Source: CAVYGN01 sp964413265
Lineage (GTDB): Bacteria; Spirochaetota; Brevinematia; Brevinematales; JAOACQ01
Length of the DNA stretch: 64,000 nucleotides
Direction: 5' to 3'
Assembly (NCBI GenBank): GCA_964413265.1
Contig: CAYPRX010000106.1
Span: 1-64,000 of the forward strand
The position numbers and the translations under genes are program-made. Positions 35,743-44,975 of this stretch are shown piece by piece; within the stretch, counting starts at the first letter, position 1, and every line of letters starts with the position of its first letter. Under the pieces are notes generated by a model. It was not told the DNA's origin, made no database searches, and saw only the letters and a program-made list of their open reading frames with translations.

Positions 35743-36501
35743 ATGCTGCCTCAAACGGTTAACTTACTCGGTATAAAAATAAGTCTCACAAACAGGGAGG
35801 AGTTAAAAGAATGCCTTATCCAGACCATCTATGACAAGGAAAGGTTCCGGATATTGATGCTTGATGAAAAAATTATGTTTTTCTCTTTATTCAATCATGA
35901 GCTTCAACAGATAATTAATAGAACTGAAATCATAATCTGCTCTTCACAAACCGTTTCCTGGATTGTCAGAATGCTGACAGGCAAAATAGTACAGGTGATT
36001 ATGCCTGTTACCATATTCCTTGACCTCATGCGTGTAGCAGACGAGATGAATTATACTGTCTTCCTGTTCGGGGGGACAAAAAACGTAGCGCTTGAAACAA
36101 TTAAGAGAATACGGAAATCTTTTGTCCAGGCAAGAATCGTCGGAAGTTACAGGTCCAATATCAGAAGACAGGAGCTTCAGGATGTCCTGGTTACTATAAG
36201 GAAGAGCTCGCCGCAGATCTTTATTGCAGGTTACAGTTCTGGTCCCACACAGGAAAAATGGATCTCAAAAAATTTCGGCTACTACCAGGGAGCGGTGACT
36301 GTAGGGGTTGGAAATTCATTTAAAGTTATAGCCGGCAGGAAAAAAATGCCGCCGATCTGGTTCCAGAAAAAGGGATGGAACGGATTATATACCACCCTCC
36401 TTCATCCTTATAACATCTTTAGATTTTTCAGGATCATCATTCTGGTTTTGATCACCCTTTTTCTTAAATTAAAAAGTAAAATAGTAAGAAAACCCTTATG
36501 A
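35743..36501 (+). CDS. WecG/TagA/CpsF-family glycosyltransferase
   Basis: The 252-residue protein follows this GT26 family: V-N-L-L-G-I-K-I near the start, F-L-F-G-G-T near 107, V-G-S-Y-R near 133, P-Q-I-F-I-A-G-Y-S-S-G-P-T-Q-E-K-W near 156 and a final hydrophobic/basic helix (about 228-250) for membrane association. The family transfers N-acetyl-mannosamine or related sugars to a lipid-linked acceptor in surface polysaccharide synthesis. The usual D-G-x-G catalytic-region motif near 70 is not well kept (C-S-S-Q-T-V). Overlaps mtnA by four bases. Confidence 0.8.
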   Translation: MLPQTVNLLGIKISLTNREELKECLIQTIYDKERFRILMLDEKIMFFSLFNHELQQIINRTEIIICSSQTVSWIVRMLTGKIVQVIMPVTIFLDLMRVADEMNYTVFLFGGTKNVALETIKRIRKSFVQARIVGSYRSNIRRQELQDVLVTIRKSSPQIFIAGYSSGPTQEKWISKNFGYYQGAVTVGVGNSFKVIAGRKKMPPIWFQKKGWNGLYTTLLHPYNIFRFFRIIILVLITLFLKLKSKIVRKPL

Positions 36502-37544
36502 AACAGGTGATTAAAACAGTTTTTCTTGAAAAAGACAGATTATTTATCATCGATCAAAGGTTCCTTCCTCAGTCTGAAAAAATCATCGAGCTGAAAAATG
36601 AATCAGAGGTTTATGAAGCGATCCGGAATCTTTCAGTCAGGGGAGCACCAGCAATAGGGATCACGGCGGCTTATGGAGCCTATGTCTCTCTTGCCTCTTA
36701 TTCCTCCATAAAAGATATTGAGGAATACAAGGAGAAAGGGAGGGAAATACTGGAATTTATAGGAAGGAGCAGACCGACGGCATATAATCTTTTTTATGTC
36801 ATAAAGAAATTCAAGGCTATTCTGGATAAGAGTCATGGCACGGATGAAATTCTAACCGAGTGGAAAAGGGAGGCTTTTGAAATTCACCGGGAAGATTTGT
36901 TTAAATCTGATGAGATAGCGAAATACGGCTCTCCCGTAATTGGTGAAAATGCAAAGATAATTACTCACTGCAATGCTGGCGGACTTGCGACGGGGGGTAA
37001 CGGGACTGCACTCTCTGTGATATTTAAAGCCCATGAAGAGGGGAAGCGGGTCTTCGTTTATGCCTGCGAAACGAGGCCTATGCTCCAGGGTTCGCGTCTG
37101 ACTGCATGGGAGCTTGAAAAAACCGGAGTGCCTTATAAACTCATTTGCGATAATATGGCCGCCTCTATCATGGCAAAAGAGGAAATAGACCTTGTTATTG
37201 TAGGAGCCGACAGAATCGCGCTCAATGGTGATTTTGCTAACAAAATCGGCACTTATTCTCTTGCCGTGCTGGCCAAATATCATGGGGTTCCTTTTTATAC
37301 AGCCGCTCCTCTAACGACGTTTGACCCTGACATTGAAAATGGAGATCTTATTCCAATTGAAGAACGGGATATCGAAGAGGTTACGAAATTCAGGGGAATT
37401 TATACTGCCCCTGAAAACGCGAATGCTTATAACCCCGCTTTTGATGTCACCCCTAACAGACTGCTTACCGGGATAATCACTGAATGCGGGATTATTTATC
37501 CGCCATTTGATGAAAAAATACGAGAAGCAGTTAAAGGTAACTGA
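36498..37544 (+). CDS. mtnA: S-methyl-5-thioribose-1-phosphate isomerase
   Basis: MtnA converts methylthioribose 1-phosphate to methylthioribulose 1-phosphate in methionine salvage. The 348-residue protein has S-V-R-G-A-P-A-I-G near 48, the catalytic cysteine in I-T-H-C-N-A-G near 157 and the catalytic aspartate in V-G-A-D-R-I-A-L-N-G-D near 235. It is related to eIF2B alpha subunits, but the cysteine/aspartate pair supports the isomerase. Other salvage genes are absent nearby. Confidence 0.93.
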   Translation: MKQVIKTVFLEKDRLFIIDQRFLPQSEKIIELKNESEVYEAIRNLSVRGAPAIGITAAYGAYVSLASYSSIKDIEEYKEKGREILEFIGRSRPTAYNLFYVIKKFKAILDKSHGTDEILTEWKREAFEIHREDLFKSDEIAKYGSPVIGENAKIITHCNAGGLATGGNGTALSVIFKAHEEGKRVFVYACETRPMLQGSRLTAWELEKTGVPYKLICDNMAASIMAKEEIDLVIVGADRIALNGDFANKIGTYSLAVLAKYHGVPFYTAAPLTTFDPDIENGDLIPIEERDIEEVTKFRGIYTAPENANAYNPAFDVTPNRLLTGIITECGIIYPPFDEKIREAVKGN

Positions 37545-37545
37545 T

Positions 37546-38694
37546 ATGACTTTAAAAAAAACTATGGATCTGGGTATTATAATAGGAGAGAACAGCTATA
37601 ATTTTTTGTCTTTCGATGAGTATGTGGAGCATTTCCTGCTTCCTTTTTCTCCCCGCTTCTGTAATATTGATTTTGCCATCAGCTCGCTTTCGTCAATACA
37701 GGTCAAAAATATCGTTGTGTTCGTTAAAAGAGATAAGGACATAGTTCAAAATTATCTTGTTAGGGGGTGGCCTCAGATAAAATTTTATGTTTTCGATTAC
37801 CTGGATATAGTGGAGAAATTCTCATCATTTTTGTCAGATTTTTCCAGGGAACATTCTCTTGAGGGTATAATCATCCTTAAAGGGAACTATCCTATCTGGT
37901 TTGATATAAAGACCCTGAGAGATGAGCTGGAAAAAAATATCAATCTTGCCATCAAATACAGTTATAATTTAAAAAATTATTATTCCGGACTTGTCGTGGA
38001 TAAGAATATATTTATCAAGAAATATGAAAGCTTCCTTCTAGATGAAAACAGCCTTGATATCGATGTTATGGGAAAAATCATCAAGGAATTCGATATCAGA
38101 TCGGTCGATGCCAAGGGTTATATAATGCCCTTCAGCAGTCTTATGGAATATTATAATACGCATATCGGCATGATCGACGATTATCTGGTGCTGGACCTGT
38201 ATAATGCTTATGTTCCGGTCAACAGGAGTTTATCTGTTATCAGTTCTTCCATGTTCGGCCGCGGATCATATGTTATAAATTCTATAGTGGGAGAAAACGT
38301 GGATCTGTACGGCAGGGTCGAGAATTCAATAATTTTCTCCAATGTCAGGGTGGACAGGCATGCTTTTATTAAGAATTCACTGATTCTGCCCGGCAATCAT
38401 ATTGGTCACAATGCATTTATTATTAATTCCATCATTGACGAGTATTCCGGAGACAGCTCCATTCCGACAATCGAACCCTATGCTTCCATAGGGTCAGAAA
38501 AAGCCACGAAGGTCAGCAAGGAATTCCCCGAGATCCTCAATTTTGGAGTGACGCTGATTGGAAAGGATGTGAGGGTCCCATCTAATATGAAGATCGGCGG
38601 GAACTGTTTTGTTGACAGTTTTATCCCTCTCCAGCTTTTAAGACAGAAAAAAGTCTTGAAGGACGGGGAAACCCTTCATGCTAAAGAAAAATAG
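37546..38694 (+). CDS. GlgD/GlgC-like protein lacking nucleotidyltransferase signature
   Basis: The ATG at 37546, one base after the mtnA stop and with AAAGG upstream, gives 382 residues; an overlapping start at 37507 is less likely. It has the two-part plan of ADP-glucose pyrophosphorylase: an N-terminal Rossmann-like domain (1-240) and a C-terminal left-handed beta-helix (255-375) with hexapeptide-type phrases such as S-S-M-F-G-R-G-S-Y-V-I-N-S-I-V-G. The glycine-rich nucleotide loop and the R-x-x-D-F region are altered (F-C-N-I-D-F remains). Like GlgD it may be a non-catalytic regulatory subunit in glycogen synthesis. Confidence 0.75.
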   Translation: MTLKKTMDLGIIIGENSYNFLSFDEYVEHFLLPFSPRFCNIDFAISSLSSIQVKNIVVFVKRDKDIVQNYLVRGWPQIKFYVFDYLDIVEKFSSFLSDFSREHSLEGIIILKGNYPIWFDIKTLRDELEKNINLAIKYSYNLKNYYSGLVVDKNIFIKKYESFLLDENSLDIDVMGKIIKEFDIRSVDAKGYIMPFSSLMEYYNTHIGMIDDYLVLDLYNAYVPVNRSLSVISSSMFGRGSYVINSIVGENVDLYGRVENSIIFSNVRVDRHAFIKNSLILPGNHIGHNAFIINSIIDEYSGDSSIPTIEPYASIGSEKATKVSKEFPEILNFGVTLIGKDVRVPSNMKIGGNCFVDSFIPLQLLRQKKVLKDGETLHAKEK

Positions 38695-38730
38695 ATGATT
38701 TTCAAGAGTCATACCATGTGAATTCTATCA

Positions 38731-40014
38731 TTATTTATTAAAAGGATATGCTATTTTTCCGCCCGCTATAGTGTATTCTACCTTTCCGTAAAAACTCATA
38801 CCCATAAAGGCACTGTTTTTCGATTTTGATACTATATTTTCTCTTTCAACTTTGATTGTCCTGCGGGGATGGAACACTGTTATATCCGCCCTGCTGCCCG
38901 CCTTCATCGATAAGCTTTCTATTCCGAGAATCCTGGAAGGACCAGCAGAGACCATCTGTAGCCAATCGAGGATTTTAAGGCCTTTATTCCTCACTAGTTG
39001 GGTGTATGTCGATGCCAGGAACGTTTCCAGGCCGATGGTTCCGAAAGCGGCCGATTCGAAAGATCCATTTTTATCTTCATCTGTATGAGGGGCATGGTCT
39101 GTCGCAATTGCATCAATTATGCCTCCTCGCAGTGCGTCCTCTATTGCCTGTCTGTCATCTTCGGGACGGAGCGGGGGATTCATCTTCTTGTTTGTATCAA
39201 GATTTTTAATCAGGTCCTCTTCAGAAAGCAGGAGATGGTGGGGGGTCGTGTCGCAGGTTATGCTTCCCGGATAGTATTTTTTAAGCATACCAACCGCTTC
39301 AGCGGATTTTCTCGTTGAAATATGAGTAAAATGGACCCGAGCACCGGACAAGCCGGCAATGGAACCAAGGGTCCATATGGCCAGGCTTTCGGCTTCGGCA
39401 GGCTGACCCGGCATACCATATTTTCCGGGGAGTTCACCATAACTGACGGAGCTTTTTTTCGACAGAGCTCTTATCTCAGGATGTTCAATCAGAAGGACTT
39501 TTTCCGCTGCCGATAAGCGGCATAGTTCAGCCATGACTGCAATTTCCTGAATGCTCGAACCGTCATCTGTAAAAGCAGCGCACCCAGCCTCTCTATTCTT
39601 TGCGATATCTACTGGAATAAGTCCTTCCCTTTTTATTGTCATACATGAAGCAAATAATATTGAAACCGGTGAAATAAGAGCAGCCTTTTTAACCAATGAT
39701 CTTATTATATCAGGGTTATCAAGGGGGGGAATCGTATTAGGCATAACAAGGATTGTTGTTATTCCTCCCCTGGCTGCAGCCCTAGACCCCGATTCAAGGT
39801 TTTCCTTTTGAGTTTCACCTGGTTCTCTGAGGTGTGCGTGCATATCGACAAGTCCAGGTATAACGAACATTGATCCAGCGTCAATCGATTTTTCACCTGA
39901 GACATTTATACAGGGAGATATTTTTATTATCCTTCCATCTTTAATCAGGATATCAAGTTTCTTTCCGTCTATCTTTTCTTTACAGTCGAATATAACTCCG
40001 TTTTTAATTACCAT
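38731..40014 (-). CDS. pyrC: dihydroorotase, class I
   Basis: Catalyses ring closure of carbamoyl-aspartate to dihydroorotate in pyrimidine synthesis. The 427-residue amidohydrolase has the zinc motif D-M-H-A-H-L-R-E-P-G near 58, F-T-D-D-G-S near 148, I-E-H-P-E near 175, and A-T-D-H-A-P-H-T near 303. It sits three bases downstream of the ABC ATPase gene, on the same transcript. Confidence 0.95.
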   Translation of the reverse strand: MVIKNGVIFDCKEKIDGKKLDILIKDGRIIKISPCINVSGEKSIDAGSMFVIPGLVDMHAHLREPGETQKENLESGSRAAARGGITTILVMPNTIPPLDNPDIIRSLVKKAALISPVSILFASCMTIKREGLIPVDIAKNREAGCAAFTDDGSSIQEIAVMAELCRLSAAEKVLLIEHPEIRALSKKSSVSYGELPGKYGMPGQPAEAESLAIWTLGSIAGLSGARVHFTHISTRKSAEAVGMLKKYYPGSITCDTTPHHLLLSEEDLIKNLDTNKKMNPPLRPEDDRQAIEDALRGGIIDAIATDHAPHTDEDKNGSFESAAFGTIGLETFLASTYTQLVRNKGLKILDWLQMVSAGPSRILGIESLSMKAGSRADITVFHPRRTIKVERENIVSKSKNSAFMGMSFYGKVEYTIAGGKIAYPFNK

Positions 40015-40017
40015 AGA

Positions 40018-41085
40018 TCAGACCCTCAAGGGAGAGACCAGGTTTTTCGATTCATCGAAAAATCTGGCCCTGCTGAAAGGAATGTAAATTTTGATTTTAT
40101 CATCTTCGCTGACAGGACAGTCAATATCAACTTCCACTCCGAAAAGTTCTCCCTCCTTATTTATAAAAATAATTTTTTTGCCTTCCTGTATAAAATTTTC
40201 TATAAAGGAAACGTTTCCTGAGACGGTAATTGATGGCTCTTTTTGCGTGAGCATACATTCGTCAGGCCTGATCGTAAGCGTATAATTGATCATTCCGTCT
40301 GTTAGAGTAGAGACCTCTCCGGAAGTAAGAAGATTGGCCGGTTTTTCTCCGATCGAAATCGCTACAAAAAGAGTCTGAGGATTTCTGTAAAGATCGAAAT
40401 ACGATCCGGATTGTTCGATTTTTCCCATTCTCATTACAGCTATATTGTCCGATATCTCGCCTATTTCAGTCTGGTTGTGGGAGACGTATAAGGTGGATAT
40501 GCTGTTTTCCCTGATAAAGGTTTTAAGGCTATGCCTGATCTCAGTTCGGAGACTGTCTTCAACATTTGAAAGGGGTTCATCAAGCAGGAGAATCTCTGCG
40601 CTTGACATAAGAGCTTTTCCGATTGAAACCCTCTGCTTCTCGCCGAGAGATGTATAGCGCGGGAACCTTGATAATAGCTTCTTTTCTTCTATATGCAGCA
40701 GCCTGGATACAGCTTCAGTATTGATTGGTTTTTTCCTGCCTGATTTGTTTATCAGGGGGAAGAGAAGATTGTTCAGATTAGTCATATGGGAGTAAAGAGT
40801 GAAATCCTGGAATACCATTGACACGCTTCTTGCAGCGGGCAAATTTTTTGTAACCGGCACCCCGCCGATAAATATCTCACCCTCCGCTGGCACAAAAAGA
40901 CCAGCTATGGTTTTAAGGAGCACGGTTTTACCACAGCCGCTGGGCCCCATAATTCCGAAAATCTCCCCCTTTTCGATTTTCAGGTTTATATCATCAAGTA
41001 CAGGGAAATGGTCTTTGCCGGTAAAACTCCTGCTCTTAAGATTAGAACGGTAGAGCTTGATATGCTGAATATCCAGATAAGCCAT
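40018..41085 (-). CDS. MalK/UgpC-type ABC transporter ATP-binding protein
   Basis: From the ATG at 41085 (AGAGGTG site; a GTG at 41091 is less likely) the 355-residue protein has Walker A G-P-S-G-C-G-K-T (near 43), Q-loop V-F-Q-D-F-T, signature S-L-G-E-K-Q-R-V-S (normally L-S-G-G-Q, here altered), Walker B I-L-L-L-D-E-P-L and a C-terminal TOBE-like domain. This layout is that of the sugar-uptake ATPases that serve several permeases. No permease or binding protein is nearby, so the transported substrate is unknown. Confidence 0.9.
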   Translation of the reverse strand: MAYLDIQHIKLYRSNLKSRSFTGKDHFPVLDDINLKIEKGEIFGIMGPSGCGKTVLLKTIAGLFVPAEGEIFIGGVPVTKNLPAARSVSMVFQDFTLYSHMTNLNNLLFPLINKSGRKKPINTEAVSRLLHIEEKKLLSRFPRYTSLGEKQRVSIGKALMSSAEILLLDEPLSNVEDSLRTEIRHSLKTFIRENSISTLYVSHNQTEIGEISDNIAVMRMGKIEQSGSYFDLYRNPQTLFVAISIGEKPANLLTSGEVSTLTDGMINYTLTIRPDECMLTQKEPSITVSGNVSFIENFIQEGKKIIFINKEGELFGVEVDIDCPVSEDDKIKIYIPFSRARFFDESKNLVSPLRV

Positions 41086-41105
41086 GCGCACCTCTTTCCG
41101 AAATT

Positions 41106-41134
41106 ATTATATATTTAATGCAAATTCTTATCAA
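41106..41134 (-). promoter_or_regulatory. sigma70-type promoter for the ABC-pyrC operon
   Basis: Minus strand: TTGATA (41134-41129), 17-base spacer, TATAAT (41111-41106), 20 bases before the start codon. Confidence 0.6.
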
Positions 41135-41166
41135 TATAAAGCAGGTACCTGAAGATTTTTTTCAGG

Positions 41167-41195
41167 TTGAATTTTTTATAAGTTGGGGGTAAAAT
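41167..41195 (+). promoter_or_regulatory. sigma70-type promoter for the barrel-pair operon
   Basis: TTGAAT (41167-41172), 17-base spacer, TAAAAT (41190-41195), 25 bases before the ATG at 41221. Divergent from the ABC-pyrC promoter. Confidence 0.6.
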
Positions 41196-41220
41196 TATAA
41201 AATATCCCTTAGGAAAAATA

Positions 41221-42375
41221 ATGAAATTAAATTTACTTGCTTCTATTATCATTTTGTTAATAATTACCGCCTACTTAATACCCGCATTCTCGTACTGCGA
41301 AGGCACTGTCCCCGCAAAGATATTTTTAACCAGTTTTACAGCGGAGGGAGCCCCTGCATCCATAGCTTTTATTTTCGAAGAAAATGCCAGATCTATTCTT
41401 GATTCCTCTACAAATCTTTATCTTCTCCAGGATTATGATATAACAAATTATCTGGATGTATCGAATCCGGTGAGATTCATCAATCTGAATAATATTCATG
41501 GCCTGATCAATGGAAAGCTGTCAAAAGAAAAGGAAAAGTATGTTCTGCAAATAACGGCAATTAATAAGAACAATGAGACAAACTTATATCAGATTGATTT
41601 TCTTGATATTGATGAGGGGTTGGCTGCCCTTGCTGGCGATTTTAAAGCCTGGGTGGAAAAAACCTTTCCTAGAGTTGTGAAAAAAATGATTCTTGAGGAG
41701 GAAATAGAGACTGTAACGGCTGGAAAGTACGAGTATGTCAGGCCTACTCTCATTTTCGAGGTTGGGGGGAGCTATTCCCCTCTCGGTTTTCTTGCCGCAT
41801 CAACCCTCATACAGGCAGTTCAATACGGTGCAGATGCAGATATATCGTTCCGTTATGACTGGTGGGGGTTTAATCTTGGCGGAAGCTACTATACAGGGAG
41901 TTATTCTGTTTACGCCGGCCCTGAACTCAATTTTCTGAAGGGTCTTATAACTCTGACGGCAGGTGCCGGATATATGGAAATATCTGTTTCAAATTCGGAT
42001 TCGAGCAATGATCAGATGTACAATTTAAACACAGATCTTGGATTCATCTACTTATCTTTTTATATCCATTTCAGTGATTTTTACAGTGTCAGTATTGGAG
42101 GTATGGCTGCCCCCTTCGTGCAACAGGGCATTATTGCCTGGAGTTACTATATCAGCGATAATAGACTCTCTGACTTTCAGTTTTCATCTTATCCGTTTGG
42201 AATATACGGCGGTTACCTGAAATGTTCGTTCAATCTCACACCGGATTTCAGCGTAAACCTCAGATATACAGCTACTTTTTATTCGTTACTACCGGATAAA
42301 GGAAGCGGAATCCTGGAAAGCGGGATAGAATTGAGCTTTACTTACAAGCTTGCGCTGGGAGGAGAAAATGAGTAA
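41221..42375 (+). CDS. outer-membrane barrel protein with FlgO-like N-terminal domain
   Basis: The 384-residue product has a signal peptide (1-25), an N-terminal alpha-beta domain (30-150) that resembles the FlgO/CsgG group in layout, and a C-terminal half (about 170-380) of alternating aromatic beta-strands (for example F-R-Y-D-W-W-G-F-N-L-G-G-S-Y-Y-T-G-S) that ends L-S-F-T-Y-K-L, typical of a barrel. The C-terminus overlaps the next gene by eight bases. Function unknown. Confidence 0.65.
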   Translation: MKLNLLASIIILLIITAYLIPAFSYCEGTVPAKIFLTSFTAEGAPASIAFIFEENARSILDSSTNLYLLQDYDITNYLDVSNPVRFINLNNIHGLINGKLSKEKEKYVLQITAINKNNETNLYQIDFLDIDEGLAALAGDFKAWVEKTFPRVVKKMILEEEIETVTAGKYEYVRPTLIFEVGGSYSPLGFLAASTLIQAVQYGADADISFRYDWWGFNLGGSYYTGSYSVYAGPELNFLKGLITLTAGAGYMEISVSNSDSSNDQMYNLNTDLGFIYLSFYIHFSDFYSVSIGGMAAPFVQQGIIAWSYYISDNRLSDFQFSSYPFGIYGGYLKCSFNLTPDFSVNLRYTATFYSLLPDKGSGILESGIELSFTYKLALGGENE

Positions 42376-43465
42376 ATTTCTCTCCCGGCTTTTTATACTG
42401 CTCATTCTGATAAATGCAGTATCCGGCCTTTCCTTCAGCGAAACAGCAATTAAGGGTACATGGAATATTCTTATCAGCAGGTTCGTGAACAGGACGGAGG
42501 ACGGAAGGGATGAAAGCCTGGGACTGGTTATTCAAAGATCCCTGGTCACTTTTCTCGGTCAGGTGGAATATTTTAGGGTAACTGAGTCCGGTAATGGGAT
42601 TATAAGTCTCGAGAAAGAAATTGCTGAAGGTTTTCGGAATGGTGAGGATATCCTGATTACCGGCAGTTATGCTGTTGTTGGAAATAAAATTTATATTTCA
42701 GTAAGTGTTCATGACATCATACAGAAACAGCTGAAATTCGAATCGAGTTATTCAGGCAGCGCAGGGGTGGAGATTTTTGAAACGATCGACAGGATAATTA
42801 TGAAGTTAAAGCAGGACCTTCTCAAAGTCGTTAAGCCTATGGAAGAGGAGACATATATAACATCCAAAAAAAGGGTAAATATAATAAGGGAGGAAATAAG
42901 GCTTGACAGGAGCCTGGTCACCACAGCAGGCTGGAGTTCGGCGCTGAACAATAGACCATACACTGGACTTCCCTTCATCGAATTTGATGCAAGGTTAGAC
43001 TGGCTGAACGGAGGCGGAGAAATTTTTATACCTATACTATTTACCGCCCTGGAAAGCGAGGGTTATTGGCGCAACGACCTGCTCGACTTATATGCCGGAT
43101 ACTGTTTTAAGAATATGACGGCCGGATTAGGCTATCTTCTTATGATAAGATATGCAGGAACATATGGCGCAAACGGTACAGGACCTTTGGTTTATTTCAG
43201 ATACGATCTTGGCAATGAACTTGATGTTAAGGCTTATTTTGCCGTAACATCGGTTACTTCTGATAACGGTGACCTGATTGAAAGTTTTCCGACCGGAGAG
43301 CCGCTCGGATTTGTATTTGGTATTGAGGGGGATTATTATTTTCTTAATAATCTTGGAGTAAAACTGGAATATTATTACGGCTTCTATATAGATTCCTCAA
43401 ACGGCCATTCTGCGCAAAACAATCTCGTACTGGTCGGGGTGGACTACAGGCTTGACTTTAAATAG
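42368..43465 (+). CDS. outer-membrane barrel protein with FlgO-like N-terminal domain
   Basis: The ATG at 42368 follows GGAGGAGAAA inside the end of the previous gene. The 365-residue product has a signal peptide (1-25), an alpha-beta domain (28-150; F-V-N-R-T-E-D-G, then D-I-L-I-T-G-S-Y-A-V-V-G-N-K-I) clearly of the CsgG/FlgO kind, a hinge, and a barrel-like half (about 185-365). Together with its upstream neighbour it looks like an ancient tandem duplication. Its stop overlaps the convergent oxidoreductase by 22 bases. Confidence 0.68.
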   Translation: MSKFLSRLFILLILINAVSGLSFSETAIKGTWNILISRFVNRTEDGRDESLGLVIQRSLVTFLGQVEYFRVTESGNGIISLEKEIAEGFRNGEDILITGSYAVVGNKIYISVSVHDIIQKQLKFESSYSGSAGVEIFETIDRIIMKLKQDLLKVVKPMEEETYITSKKRVNIIREEIRLDRSLVTTAGWSSALNNRPYTGLPFIEFDARLDWLNGGGEIFIPILFTALESEGYWRNDLLDLYAGYCFKNMTAGLGYLLMIRYAGTYGANGTGPLVYFRYDLGNELDVKAYFAVTSVTSDNGDLIESFPTGEPLGFVFGIEGDYYFLNNLGVKLEYYYGFYIDSSNGHSAQNNLVLVGVDYRLDFK

Positions 43466-44964
43466 GGTTTAAAGGCTACAAATTTCCTGTGATCCTTTTT
43501 ACAGATCATCTGAACTGCCTCACGACCACTTTTTACCCCTGATGGAAGGCCTCCTGGAGCCGTTACCCACATACCGGCCAAGTAAAAATTCTTTAAACCC
43601 TTTATCTGTCTGGGTATATTCTGGAGTTTTCTGGCATTGCGGGGAGTCATTATCCATGTCATAAATCTGCCCTTCCAGTTGCCTGTATAGCGGTAATAAG
43701 TCATTGGTGTTGCAACATCTATCACCTCGACATGATCACGGATATCCGGGATTTTTTTCTCGATTTCTTTCAAAATTACCTGAGCGATTTTGTCCTTTTC
43801 TTTTTTATAGGATTCTTTCTTAGAAAACAGCTTTTCCCAGTAATCATAATCAGTGTTGATCAAAGATATCATAAAAGTTTTTCCGGGAGGGGCCATTGTT
43901 TTATCAAAATTATAATTTTTTATATGGAGGGTTCTCCTCATTTTTCCTGCAATCTCAATGGGTGAATCAAGGCTGTAAATAACGCCTACGGCGTCCGAAC
44001 CTTCAGTTATATCTTTATTTATTCCAAAAGAAACCTGCAAAGCCGTAGGATATGTTTCTGTTTTATCAAATAAAGAGTATAAAAAAGTCTCGTTGTATTT
44101 TCTGTCTAGCATTTCTTCGAGCAGTGTTTTTAGATCGGATCCGGAAATAATAATATCTCCCGTTATTTCCGAACCGTCTGCAAGAAGGAGACCGCAGGCC
44201 TTGCCCTTTCTTACAGAAATTCTTTTGACTTTTTTGCCGTAAAATATTTTCCCGCCAAGTTCCAGATATCTTTTTTCTATTGTTTTAGCGAACTCAAGGG
44301 AGCCACCCTCGGGAAATCCGTTTGATGCTGTATTGAACCCGGACATGGTCGCTATAAGAGCTATCAGTGATCCTTCCGGCGAAATGGCGTTCATAATGCC
44401 TTCGTATAAAAGCCTGTCTTTAAACTGCCTGGCGAATTCCCTCGTGCTTGTTTTAATGCAATATGCAAATTCTTTCATCACCGGCATTAGATTTTTCATC
44501 ATTTTGATCTTATCAAAAATATTCATTAATTCGCGGGCCTTGATGCCATCCATTTTCATTGATGAAAAAACACGTATAAGAGCGCAGAATTTCTTAGAAA
44601 CTGCTGCATCCGGCGGGGAAAGTTCGATCATATGTTTTTCCAGCCGGTTGACATCGGAGTAAAGGTTAAATATCCTGTTGTCATTATCCACATACCTGAA
44701 ATATACCTGAGGATTATACATCTTTCTGTTCTGGACAGCGCCAAGCTCTTCCCAGAATTTATAGAACATTCCTCCGGGAGCTGAACCTGTAAGCCAGTGT
44801 ATGCAACCGTCGATTGTATAGCCTTTTCTTTTCCAGGCTGTACAAAGACCTCCTGGAAGGGATTGCGATTCATAGATCTCAGTATCATAATTGTTCATCC
44901 TGGCGTAGCAGCCTGCTGAAAGACCTGCAATACCGGCACCAATGATTAATATCTTTTTACTCAT
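43444..44964 (-). CDS. FAD-dependent oxidoreductase, phytoene desaturase/carotenoid isomerase-like
   Basis: The 506-residue protein opens with the dinucleotide motif I-I-G-A-G-I-A-G-L-S-A-G and the E-x-x-x-x-P-G-G-L-C-T-A-W region typical of the CrtI/CrtISO group; the C-terminal FAD motif reads Y-L-A-G-M-W-V-T-A-P-G-G-L-P-S-G. The family desaturates, isomerises or saturates carotenoids and other isoprenoids; no other carotenoid gene is near. It lies 11 bases after the PaaX-like regulator gene, so that regulator may control it. Confidence 0.85.
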   Translation of the reverse strand: MSKKILIIGAGIAGLSAGCYARMNNYDTEIYESQSLPGGLCTAWKRKGYTIDGCIHWLTGSAPGGMFYKFWEELGAVQNRKMYNPQVYFRYVDNDNRIFNLYSDVNRLEKHMIELSPPDAAVSKKFCALIRVFSSMKMDGIKARELMNIFDKIKMMKNLMPVMKEFAYCIKTSTREFARQFKDRLLYEGIMNAISPEGSLIALIATMSGFNTASNGFPEGGSLEFAKTIEKRYLELGGKIFYGKKVKRISVRKGKACGLLLADGSEITGDIIISGSDLKTLLEEMLDRKYNETFLYSLFDKTETYPTALQVSFGINKDITEGSDAVGVIYSLDSPIEIAGKMRRTLHIKNYNFDKTMAPPGKTFMISLINTDYDYWEKLFSKKESYKKEKDKIAQVILKEIEKKIPDIRDHVEVIDVATPMTYYRYTGNWKGRFMTWIMTPRNARKLQNIPRQIKGLKNFYLAGMWVTAPGGLPSGVKSGREAVQMICKKDHRKFVAFKPYLKSSL

Positions 44965-44975
44965 AAGACCTCCTC

